Assembly: GCA_958510825.1 (NCBI GenBank)
Contig: CAUEHQ010000001.1
Span: 1-64,000, forward strand
Origin: Brachypterus glaber
Lineage: Eukaryota > Arthropoda > Insecta > Coleoptera > Kateretidae
DNA length: 64,000 bases
Reading direction: 5' to 3'
Of this stretch, positions 55,591-64,000 are shown piece after piece; the first letter of the stretch is position 1; each line of letters begins with the position of its first letter. The notes under the pieces are model-generated. The model made no database searches. It had not been told where the DNA came from and worked only from the letters and a program-made list of their open reading frames with translations. The position numbers and the translations under genes are program-made.

Positions 55591-56159
55591 CGGACTTTTA
55601 TTAATTGATTTTTCAAGTGTGTAAGGGTTTTTTTTGGAGTGTATCGAAAATTTACAGGTAGCTATAAAATCAGCAGAATCAGATCTACAATACTACGTTG
55701 CCAGATTCGAGGTCCACATAATATACGTAAAAATCCGGCGTTCCCACAATTATAGTAATACAGGTATAGGTGTACACATGTATGTATTATGCACTTTATT
55801 GGCAGAAAACGTCACATTAAGGCACTGCAATAAGAAAGTTTTAAAATGAACAATTTTTCTATTTATATTTTTACTCAAAAAATATGCTATTGATAAAAAA
55901 TAGGGGAACCTGTTGTACCTAGACCCTATTTTTACATTTTACGATGCAAAAAATAGGCAAATGAAAGGAACTTTTTAAAATATAGCCTATTATTTTTTCC
56001 TGTGTTTTAGGCTTGATAGTTACATTTTTAAATTTTCCTAAATTACTTTTTTATATTTTTTTACACACTTGAAAAAAAAATTGGATTTAGGGTCGAGGTA
56101 CAACAGGGGCTTTGTACCTAGTACCGGCAGGGGTTGTACCTCGAGCACAGATATTTTAG

Positions 56160-56264
56160 TTAAAATATATGTACAACTTGATTATTTAACATTAGCTCTA
56201 CTGCGCTTCTTAGTTTTTTTTTGTCAGGGGGAGCCCTCTTTTTACCATGCTTACTCCGTGGCAT
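56160..56264 (-). pseudogene. Remnant N-terminus of a pogo/Psq-like transposase
   Basis: From the ATG at 56264 the minus strand reads MPRSKHGKKRAPPDKKKLRS, then AVELMLNNQVVHIF and a stop at 56160-56162, 34 codons in all. MPR followed by basic residues and a helical segment is how Psq-domain pogo transposases begin; compare MPRIYKRVTGKAQW at 18023. The rest of the gene is deleted. The match is short, so the call rests partly on the element's pogo-like ends. Confidence 0.5.
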
Positions 56265-56345
56265 CTTTAGACAACTAAAAAAAATATTTTAGTTGTACGT
56301 CGAGTTACAACTAAAATATTTTTTTAGTCGTCTAAAGATACCAAG
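56261..56345. repeat. 37-bp-arm hairpin
   Basis: GCATCTTTAGACAACTAAAA on the left pairs with TTTTAGTCGTCTAAAGATAC on the right, and the pairing continues through ATATTTTAGTTGTA / TACAACTAAAATAT. The loop is CGTCGAGT. Confidence 0.88.
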
Positions 56346-56943
56346 GAGAATCGATCGAACTTGCCGAAAGTACAACCAGACCCGTTCAAGGTACATTTTA
56401 CACATTAGGTCCAAGGTACAACCATAGGTAGCGATACCAAAAACAATCCGTATATTTTTTTAGGTTAGAGTTAAACTTTCCACAGCGCATACATTTTATA
56501 CTTTAATATGTATTTTAACAAAAAAATAAATATACTAGATATAAAGCATGTAAAGGCAACTACCATAAAAAAAAGTCGCAGCCAAAATACTTACTTTTCA
56601 ATGTAAAATATTAGTTAGCGGAATAACACACACACGCTTGCCGACAATATTTTCGAATAAACTGAAAATAACCATCTATCGGATGACTAATAAACTACCA
56701 CTGTCGATTTGGAGAAATTATACCCGGAAATTTGAAATTTAAGTGTAGGTTCTAGGTACAAATAGGTCCAAGGTACAACAGTTTCCTTTACTGATCGTTT
56801 AAGATTTTCATGTTTTGATAACTGGGTCTTTTTATGGATATAACTTCAAAACACAAGGCAGTGGAGGAATTTAGTTTTTAATACTTAATTAATAGCTTTT
56901 AAGCTATTAAAATAAGTCTGGTGTCCGTGAAATGAATATCAAT

Positions 56944-57526
56944 CACATAGGTAGAGAATATATAGAGGAAATAAACGTTTGTGCAGGGTTCTGCGCTGCG
57001 TAATAACAGTAGATAGAAAATTGACATCTAAAAGGTAAAAATGGCGTTCAACGTTGCCAACAATATTTCAACCGTATAATTTTTAATTATAAAAACCAAT
57101 AAATTGTCAATCTTTTGCTACAAATTTTAATAAGAACACTCAAAGACAGCATAAATTTATATTCAAACCGTTTAAATGCAAGCAAACGTAAATTTACATG
57201 GGTAGGAGGTCCGACAACGCTGCACTCTGTCATTTTGTTGAATGAAATGAATGAATAAAATCGAATAATTGGTGATATTTTGTTTGTGGCGTTGTTTGTA
57301 GTATCTGCGTGTCTTTATGGTTTTATTTTGTTTATAGTGTTAAAATTTTTAACTTAAAAATGACTTGTTTTGTAAAGACTTTTTAAAAATGTGAAAAACC
57401 TTTTTGAGGTTTTGTTTTTGTTTACAAATTTTGACGTTTAAAAGGTAAAAATGGCGGACTAAATTTTACACTTCTAATGTTTTTTTGTCTTTATCTAATG
57501 CCCACTATAGCTTCTCTACCTATGTG
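56944..57526. mobile_element. hAT-like MITE, 583 bp, perfect 8-bp duplication
   Basis: CACATAGGTAGAGAA at 56944-56958 is repeated inverted as TTCTCTACCTATGTG at 57512-57526. ATATCAAT flanks both ends exactly (56936-56943 and 57527-57534). An 8-bp duplication with CA...TG termini is typical of the hAT superfamily. AAAGGTAAAAATGGCG occurs near both ends in direct orientation (about 57032 and 57440). No transposase. It lies 105 bp upstream of transporter exon 7. Confidence 0.88.
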
Positions 57527-57631
57527 ATATCAATTCGATAGCTTTAACAATAACACCAGAAAACGGTATGGACAATAAAATTTTATTTTTTTTTTCATGA
57601 ACAAATTAACCAATAAAATTTTAAATTTTAG

Positions 57632-57815
57632 AACTATTGCATATAATGCAACGATGGAATACAAATACAGTAGTAGCAAGGAATCTTTAACTGTTCAACC
57701 AGGAAACTATGAAATGAAACAACTAGGCAGTGGTACATACACTTTGGATAAGTTGGATAAAGAATTTAAATTCAAATTAGGAGGTGTATATTCAGTCATG
57801 ATAGATGAAAAAGAC
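57632..57815 (+). CDS. SLC15/POT transporter, exon 7 (extracellular domain continues)
   Basis: Acceptor ATTTTAG (to 57631) and donor GTAAGT (57816). The 184-nt exon starts in phase 2 (AG from exon 6 plus A gives Arg) and ends in phase 0. It encodes a hydrophilic, Gly/Tyr-rich stretch (ESLTVQPGNYEMKQLGSGTY, then FKFKLGGVYSVMI). This fits the beta-sandwich extracellular domain between TM9 and TM10, the least conserved part of the family, so identity rests on phase, order and pattern. The remaining helices TM10-TM12 must be encoded downstream; I could not find them before 64000. Confidence 0.82.
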
Positions 57816-58389
57816 GTAAGTATATTAGGATTTTTTTTCAGTATTAGGATTTGATAATGTTATGTTTAATAATACAACCCATCAAAATCAAATTTTGATT
57901 GTTTTGGGGCCGCTGAATCATTGAAAGTAGTTTTTCTAAATTAGCTCTAGTTTTTGAGAAAAACAGCTTTACTTAAAATTTTTTAAATTATTTATTATAT
58001 TATATTTATCTAAATAGTAATTTATATTATATGAAAATAGAACCTATCTACACCAAATTATCCTTTCTTTACTGATTTTTTATACATAGTATGCATACTG
58101 AGTATCCAGTATGGAACCATTAATTCCTTAGTTCATACTTGATCATTTTAATAAAAACTTCTAATATGTTAAACGTTATAATAGGTTTTTATACTAAAAA
58201 AATAAAGGAGGATGCAGAAAATTTCCTTAAAATTGCCTACGCTTAAATTACATAAAATTCACATATTTTATAGATGGTACTATCCTAAACAATGCGAAAA
58301 TTAAACCCATGCACAGACAGGTATTTGGCTAATCTAGCCGGCCAAAAGTCGGTCATAAAAACTTTAGCGTAAGCAGAAAAGGGAAGGTC

Positions 58390-58484
58390 CTATATAAGTC
58401 GGGAGATTGTTAAATGGGATAAGTAAATCCCCCACTCCCCGTACATTCCCAGCGCCACTACGATCAGTCGAAACTAGTTAACTT
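58390..58484 (+). promoter_or_regulatory. Candidate TATA promoter and 5' untranslated exon
   Basis: TATATAAG at 58391-58398 is followed, about 90 bases downstream, by a strong donor GTAAGTG at 58485. An ATCAGTC word (insect Inr-like TCAGT) lies at 58463, further from the TATA box than the usual 30 bp, so the start site is uncertain. With the short coding exon that follows, this looks like the 5' end of a transcription unit. Confidence 0.4.
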
Positions 58485-58555
58485 GTAAGTGAACGTTTTG
58501 TTTTTCGACTTCCTGCTCGTATACGTAGCTATTTTTCCTTTTTTTTTGTATACAG

Positions 58556-58589
58556 TTATAAATAAATACCATGGATTCTGATGAAGCAG
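58556..58589 (+). CDS. Candidate first coding exon (MDSDEA-)
   Basis: A polypyrimidine tract ending TTTTTTTTTGTATACAG (to 58555) precedes a 34-nt exon with ACCATGG start context at 58568-58574. It encodes Met-Asp-Ser-Asp-Glu-Ala and ends in the donor GTAAGT at 58590. The acceptor pairs well with the donor at 58485, giving a 71-nt intron. Six codons cannot identify a family. It could start an unrelated nested gene or belong to a mobile element. Later exons were not recognised. Confidence 0.35.
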
Positions 58590-58849
58590 GTAAGTGTGCC
58601 TATTTTACGTAGCTTTTTGTGGCTATATCTCTTACATTAACTAAAACAATACGTTTTCAGTAAGTGCTATTTTTTAGTCTATTTTTTTCGAAATTTGAGT
58701 CTAGAAGTTGTACTCCCCAAAGTGGCCCGGCATTGAGTTTAGATTTATTAGAAAGCTAGAGACTTATTCTTTAGAAAACCTAAAAATTCGTTGCGAAATG
58801 CTGCGGTTTTTCAATATAAGGCTTTTTAAAAATAAATATTCGGTCTCCC

Positions 58850-59549
58850 ATTAAAAAGATTCAACCCTCAATAATTTTTAAACTAATTTTTTTTATAAAA
58901 AATCCTCGGACAGGTTGATTTTTTTTTCAAAGTGGGTATCTTTTGATGATATCTTCACCGTCAACCACTCACCCCTCCACCGTGGAGAGGCACCAACTTT
59001 GAAATTCTAAATGACACTATATATTGAGTAATAACTCGTTTAAAAGATATTATAATTCTCAAGATATTTATCCTTTAAATTTCTCGAAGCACCCCATTAT
59101 TTTTTTGTTGGGATGTCCTTATCGAAAAAAAATCAAATTATCCAAGGATTTTTTTTTTAAATAATAAATTTTAAACTAAAGAAGTATGTAATGCGTAAAC
59201 TGTTAAAAAATAATGGAGCACTTTTAAAAAATTTAATGTTAAATATCTTGAGAATGGCTGGACCGATTTACAAAAACAAGACACCGTTAAATAGAGAATT
59301 AAAATACCTTTTAATCAAGGTATTACTCAATATATAGTGCCTTTTAATATTTCAAAGTTGGTAACTCCCCACGGTGGAGGGATAATTGGGAGGTGGTGGA
59401 GATATCATAAAAAAAATGTGCCCTTTGAAACAAAAATAGACCTGTCCGAGGATTTTTTTTATTATTTGGTTTAAAAATTATTAAGGGTTGTTTTATTATT
59501 TGGTTTAAAAATTATTAAGGGTTGATCCTTTTATATGGGACACCCGGTA
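58850..59549. mobile_element. Fold-back element with about 250-300-bp arms
   Basis: Paired landmarks, left and right: CGGTCTCCCATTAAAAAG with CTTTTATATGGGACACCCGG; ATTCAACCCTCAATAATTTT with AAAATTATTAAGGGTTGATC; AAATCCTCGGACAGGT with ACCTGTCCGAGGATTT; CTCCACCGTGG with CCACGGTGGAG; ACACTATATATTGAGTAATA with its complement near 59325. A 33-bp piece (TTATTATTTGGTTTAAAAAT and on) is tandemly duplicated at about 59459-59522. Nothing is coded. Similar words at 3170-3290 suggest an older relative. Confidence 0.85.
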
Positions 59550-61097
59550 TAGATAAAAATGCTTTTTTACTCTTTTATCATTTACTATAACATGAAAACG
59601 CATTCTAAATCGAATTAAGTTGAAAAACAATTTTGACCGCTCAGATTGCCCAAATACCCCATGGCTAGATTTTGAGTTATTTGCATTCACAATACTAACT
59701 ACATGTAATTTTAAACAAAACAAGGGCTAACAAATAAAATCTTTCAACAGTATTTTTACTTAAAAAATAGAAGTTTCATGTTAATTCAAACTTAACTGGG
59801 TTTGTAAAATTTTTGTCTTAATTGTTTTATTCTAAATAAAATTGTTGCTGGAGCATATTGTTCCCCAGTGAATTTAGATTAACAACTGACAGAGAAAATG
59901 GACGGTGAATCTTTGTATAGGAAAATATAAGTTAAAAGCAGTACTGGAATAAACTGGAAGATAAGGATTTAGTTTAATTTGGGTTTCTTCTAAAGCAAAA
60001 TAGAACATCTGGGATTTTACTGTGAGTGTTTCTGTAATGTCCAGAGCTTCCTTTACAAATAACTGCCGTCCGTTTTCTTTGTCAATTTTTTTCTTCTAAA
60101 TATTTCTGGGGACACTGTGAGAAGCTAAAAAATTCCTGTAAAAAATAGATTATACAGTTATCACATCTAGTGATTTTAGTAGTATGTAAACCGTAAAACC
60201 TTGCAACTTTGCCATCTGCAAGGTGTTTTTTTTCTTTAAATGTGGAAATCTAGCAAAAAGGTTTGATGTTAGCAGTTTGCGTTCTAGAAGGGTCGAGACG
60301 CCCTCAGTACTTCAAAATCAGGTAAGCAAATATCGGGTATATTTTGGCGGTTTTTAGCACTGAAAGCTAAGGTTTGCTGTGTATTCCTTTAAATATTGTT
60401 ACCAAAATAGTAATATAACATTTTAGCTTATGTTAAGGGGGCGGATCTTGCAAAAGAAAGTTTAAATAAAATTAGATATTTTTATTTTGAAAACTAGACC
60501 TGTTTTTTTGTTATAATATTTTTAAGAAGAAACACGCTCCTTATTTTATGTTCAAATTAAGTTTAAGAGAGAAGTCTTTTATTTTTTATTAGTTTTAGTC
60601 ACTAGAAAAATGATGCATATAAGATACATGTTACACTTGTCATAAAATGATTTTTTTTTATTTTTGTAGTTTTTTTAACAAAAAAATATGTTCCTTACTT
60701 TCTAATTTTTTTATCCCATCCCTATACAGTGAAAAACCTATTTAAAAACGTATACAGTTGGCAAAGATGTACTAAGCATCGTTAAAATTGACTCACAGAT
60801 TTTTTTTTGTATTGTGGGCAAAGTTAAAATTTTGGATACAACTTTGCCCACCCCTTTCTTGTTTTTTTTTCTCGTAAATATCGTTAAGTTAGAAATCATA
60901 CACTTTGACTTGATTAACTTCACATTGATATCAATCATTTGGCTTAATTATAATTAATAAAAATAATTATTTACACCGATTTTTTTTTCACTAAAATGTT
61001 ATTAGCAATAAACCACACCTAGGTAGCAAAATAACATGAAATTCACGTGAAAGCCACGTTAATATGTGACTTGCGATGTTAAGAATGTAACATGGTA
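59550..61097. other. Non-coding stretch
   Basis: No genes recognised. A facing pair, ACTGACAGAGAAAATGGACGG (about 59884; 20 bases form the match) and CCGTCCGTTTTCTTTGTCA (about 60066), suggests a small decayed element. Frames at 59505-59723, 60738-60938 and 60991-61176 resemble nothing. Confidence 0.4.
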
Positions 61098-61283
61098 GGG
61101 ATGTCCTAAGCCTGCCCCAAATAACATCACACAATGACATCCCGGAAATAACGTGTTTGTGACACCATAAATCCACATCCCTGCGCTGTTATATCGAATA
61201 TCGCATAGATGTCGTTACTGTTACTTTAATTTAATATTTAAATAACGACAGTTTCAACTGCAAGTGTCATGTTAACTCTTTTC

Positions 61284-63898
61284 ATCATCATTATCAATAG
61301 TTTGTTTGGGTCTTTAAGAGACAGGCGCAGAGGGGGTTTGGGTGGTCTAAATTGTCTTGTATAAAAGACGTGCTGTAGCGGATGATTTCCGTTTTTAGGA
61401 GGGGCATTTCGAGATCTGTGTATCTGGTTGTTCCTCATGAACCAGGGGGCATCGAGGCATATTCTGAGTGCCTTGTTTTGGAAGGCCTGAAGTTTTGCTG
61501 AGAGCGCTTTGTTAAGGGTGATTTTGTTCCAGGCTGGGGCTCCCTAAAGAAGTACCGGCTTTAGGGTTTGGTTGTAAAGAAGAAGTTTGTTTTTGATGGA
61601 TAGGGGACTTTTCTTCCTATTAAGGGGTAGAGTTTGGAGAGGCGGCAGTTTGCTATTTGGAGGGTGTTTTTGACGTGCTGATCCCACGTCAGGTTTTTGG
61701 AGATTGTAATGCCGAGATATTTGGCATGGTTTTCCCAGTTAATGGGTTGGCCATTTATCTGAATGGGTTGGGGTGGGCCTCTTCTAATCCTAGAGATTAG
61801 AATGCCTTTGGTTTTATTGGCATTTACTTTGATTTTCCATTTGGAGAACCATTTGATTAGGGCATCCATTTGGCGCTGGAGGGCGATATGGATGCGCTGG
61901 GGGTTTCTGGCTTTTGCTAGGATGCCGGTGTCGTCGGCGAACAGAGCTATTTCAGTGCCCTGTGTTTTTGGAATATCTGCGGTAAAAAGGTTATACAGAA
62001 GGGGGGATAGTGGGGAACCTTGTGGAACGCCAGCTTTGATGCGGCAGGTGCTGGACTTATAGTCGCCTATTTTTATCTGAAAATCTCTGCCTTTGAGGAA
62101 GGAGGCTATGAGTTTGGTGATGCCTGGGGGGAGGCCGAAAAAGTGGAGTTTGGCTACAAGACCTTTGTGCCAAACTTTATCGAAGGCTTTTCGATGTCCA
62201 GGAGGATCAGTCCCGCGGCTTCGCGCCTATTTAGTCCGTCCGTTACAGAGTCTACCTGGCGAGCTACCTGGTGGACTGTGGAGTGTCTGCTTCGGAAGCC
62301 GAATTGCTCGTTTGGGAGGAGATTTAGTTCTTCAACTAGAGTTTGAAGTCTGGTTAGAATGACTTTCTCGGCTATTTTGCCAGGGGAGGAAAGAAGGCTT
62401 ATGGGGCGGTAGCTTTCGGCAAAAGTTGGATTTTGTCCGGGTTTCTTGATTACTATTACGTCTGCGTTTTTCCAGGGCTTTGGGAAGTGGCGCAGTCTGA
62501 GCATTGCGTTAACAATGTTAACGATTTCCATAATGGTTTTCCGGGGGAGTATTTTTAGGATTTTATTCGGTATTTGATCGGGGCCGGGGGCTTTTCTTTT
62601 TGGGAGATTTTTGATGATGCGTTTGATTTCCTCGTTTTCGACTTGGTTAGTGACTCTATTATAGATGTGATTTATTTCTCTTTCATGCATGAGTTGCTCG
62701 TAGTTCTCGTCGTCAGAGTCGGGCTCGGAGTCGGTCTCTGATTCGGAGTCGGAGTCGGGGGGGATTGGGGGGTTTGGTTGAAATTGTTTCCGCATTGCGT
62801 CAGCAAATGCTTCGGCTTTTTCGGGGGTGGAGTAGACGACTCCTCTTTGGCCGTGAATTGGGGGCATGCCTCGTTGGTGGTCCAGGGATAGGGTTTTGGC
62901 CATTCTCAAAAGTGATCTATCCTGGGGGTTGAGTGACTTTATTTTTCCCTCCCAGCGGGAATTTGCTAGTATGTTTAGTCGGTCTTTGACTTCTTGGGTA
63001 AGTCTGTTTGCTTCGCGTTTTATATGGGGGTCTTGGAGGGTGCGTGCACGACGAAGAAGTCGGTTTTTCTCTCTGATTAGGTCTTTGAGATCTCGGGAAA
63101 GGTCCTGTGGGTTTTGGATATCTATTTTTTTGATTAATTTGGCGCTGTCCATTGCGGATTTTATGGTATTGGTGAGGCTGGTTACTGCGATATCTAGTTC
63201 TTGGACGGTGTTTATTGCATTGGTTTTGGTGTTGCTTTCTAGGAGTTCGGATATATAGGGGAAGTTGTAAACGGTTTTTTTGGTGTGATTTGCGGTTGGT
63301 ATGCCTCCTGCCGTGATAATGATTGGAAGGTGGTCGGAGCTTAGTTCGTATCTTAGTTCGATGTTAATGTTTAGTGTCGTGTTTTTATATAAAACGATGT
63401 CAAGGATATCAGGAAGGCCGTGGCCATAGTGGGTTGGGGAATCAGGTGCGGTAACCATTATATAGTTACGTTGTAATATTTCGTAAAGCCTACGGCCGTT
63501 GGCCGTAGTTGTTCTAGAGTGCCAAAGGGCGTGTTTGCAATTCAAGTCTCCGGCTAGGATTGTTGGATGATTGTCGTTAAAGTAGCCTTCAAAGTCGGCG
63601 GGTCTGACCTCCTTAATTGGGGGTTAGTAGAGGGACACGATCCTGAATTTGAAATTGTCGTGCATGTTGACGAATATGGAGGTAGTTTCGACTTGATCGC
63701 TTTGTGTGGGGGGCGCATGTAGAATATCGTGAGATATGTGTTTTTTGATATAGATTGCTGTGCCACCTTTGCGGTCCTGGAGTCTGTCGTTACGGTAGCA
63801 GGAATAGTTGGGTATGGTACCCCTGTGATGTGGTTTAAGACCAGTCTCTTGGATGAGGATATCTATTTGATTTTCATGTAGAAATTCTATGAGTTCCG
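61284..63898 (-). mobile_element. Jockey-type non-LTR retrotransposon, copy 2, 5'-truncated with internal deletion
   Basis: GTTAACTCTTTTC flanks the element at 61271-61283 and 63899-63911, a 13-bp target duplication. It is closely similar to copy 1 (22714-24576) and on the minus strand shows the same C-rich composition. It reaches further 5', into the endonuclease. Near its 3' end the sequence jumps from the word matching ACCACCCAAACCCCCTC (copy 1, about 24228) straight to CTGTCTCTTAAAGACC (copy 1, about 24542). About 310 bp, including the end of ORF2, are therefore deleted. The 3' terminus is ATGATGATG-like. Confidence 0.92.
61300..63898 (-). pseudogene. Endonuclease-reverse transcriptase ORF2 of Jockey copy 2, frameshifted
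   Basis: Reading the minus strand from 63898: endonuclease motifs ELIEFLHENQIDILIQETGL, then GGTAIYIKKH, a stop near 63625, TILAGDLNCKHALWHS (about 63570) and SSDHLPIII (about 63340). Next come the linker and RT with KRKAPGPDQIPNKILK, SYRPISLLSS and NEQFGFRSRHST. A one-base loss near 62190 (copy 1 has GACATCGCAAAAGCC) shifts the frame inside the AKAFDKVWH motif. FADD is still present at about 61936-61947. The C-terminal WFMRNNQIHRS segment lies at about 61420-61440 before the deletion. It is enzymatically dead but preserves endonuclease sequence that copy 1 lacks. Confidence 0.9.
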
Positions 63899-64000
63899 GT
63901 TAACTCTTTTCTGTAAAAGAATTCCACTTAATGATTTTATCCTGTTAAAAGGATATGATATATATTTGATTATTAGGGGCGGACTTAGGACATCCCCACT

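Larger units (their letters stand above)
55903..56788. mobile_element. pogo-like deletion derivative with GTTGTACCT repeats, 886 bp
   Basis: GGGGAACCTGTTGTACCTAG at 55903-55922 pairs with the near-complement GGTACAACAGTTTCC ending at 56788. TA flanks both ends (55901-55902 and 56789-56790). The GGGGAA terminus and TA target match the pogo-like element at 15904. GGTACAAC or GTTGTACC words recur at least seven times, mostly near the ends. Inside are a hairpin with 37-bp arms (about 56261-56345) and a short start of a transposase-like frame on the minus strand. Confidence 0.8.
61098..63997. mobile_element. Probable small MITE interrupted by Jockey copy 2
   Basis: GGGATGTCCTAAGCCTGCCC at 61098-61117 faces GGGCGGACTTAGGACATCCC at 63977-63996, its complement at 19 of 21 positions. 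Subtracting the Jockey insertion and one duplication copy leaves about 270 bp, a reasonable MITE size. The right end is at the window edge, so the outer boundary cannot be set. Confidence 0.5.

Noticed and set aside
60228..60321. Possible transporter exon ending AG|GTAAGC at about 60321
   Set aside because: The translation does not resemble the end of the extracellular domain or TM10, and the acceptor is weak; splice-like words alone are not enough.
62093..63258. Long + strand open frames in the last 2 kb
   Set aside because: Opposite-strand shadows of Jockey copy 2, open because of its C-rich, AT-poor composition.

Overview
This is a eukaryotic, almost certainly insect, genomic window. It is AT-rich, has GT-AG spliced genes, and is packed with transposable elements (TEs) of types common in large insect genomes. 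I cannot place it to order; a repeat-rich beetle or hemipteran genome would fit.

Only one host protein-coding gene is recognisable. It is a proton-coupled oligopeptide transporter of the SLC15/POT family (the insect 'peptide transporter family 1', yin/Opt1-like type). Seven in-phase coding exons lie on the + strand at 30023-30099, 31052-31130, 34087-34587, 39177-39259, 39314-39533, 48630-49167 and 57632-57815. Together they give 1682 nt, about 560 codons, from a cytosolic N-terminal stretch to part of the large extracellular domain. The first coding exon, with the start codon, and the last exons, with the C-terminal membrane helices, were not found here. A possible second transcription start (TATA box, untranslated exon, 71-nt intron, short ATG exon) sits at 58390-58589.

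Everything else I can explain is mobile-element sequence. 0-3.8 kb: a PIF/Harbinger-type MITE. 3.8-4.1, 37.7-38.0 and 52.0-52.3 kb: three copies of a tRNA-derived SINE, two with target duplications. 4.6-11.0 kb: a broken non-LTR retrotransposon (PHD-finger ORF1, endonuclease, reverse transcriptase) split by a 2.4-kb insertion. 12.4-15.8 kb: nested fold-back repeats. 15.9-18.5 kb: a nearly intact pogo/Tigger-like element with terminal repeats, TA duplication, DD35D transposase and C-terminal PHD finger, broken by one homopolymer frameshift. 18.5-20.7 kb: fold-back elements and a mariner-like fragment. 22.7-24.6 and 61.3-63.9 kb (antisense): two 5'-truncated copies of one C-rich Jockey-type element, each with perfect target duplications. 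25.7-30.0 kb: a DNA element with perfect terminal repeats and a six-fold 15-bp motif, itself hit by another non-LTR element.

The transporter introns hold further elements: terminal-inverted-repeat and fold-back elements at 31.4-33.9, 34.8-37.7 and 38.0-39.1 kb; a perfect 193-bp-arm palindrome at 41.66-42.06 kb; a decayed IS630/mariner-type transposase at 42.5-44.6 kb; a CACTA-ended element stopping 23 bp before exon 6; a multi-part antisense gene with DFSENY and SHGKG motifs at 51.3-54.4 kb inside a TIR-bounded element; a pogo-like deletion derivative at 55.9-56.8 kb; and a hAT-like MITE with a perfect 8-bp duplication at 56.9-57.5 kb. Identifiable element ends or hairpins lie within about 20-175 bp upstream of six transporter exons, so intron growth by insertion has reached the edges of the splice signals while the reading frame stayed intact.
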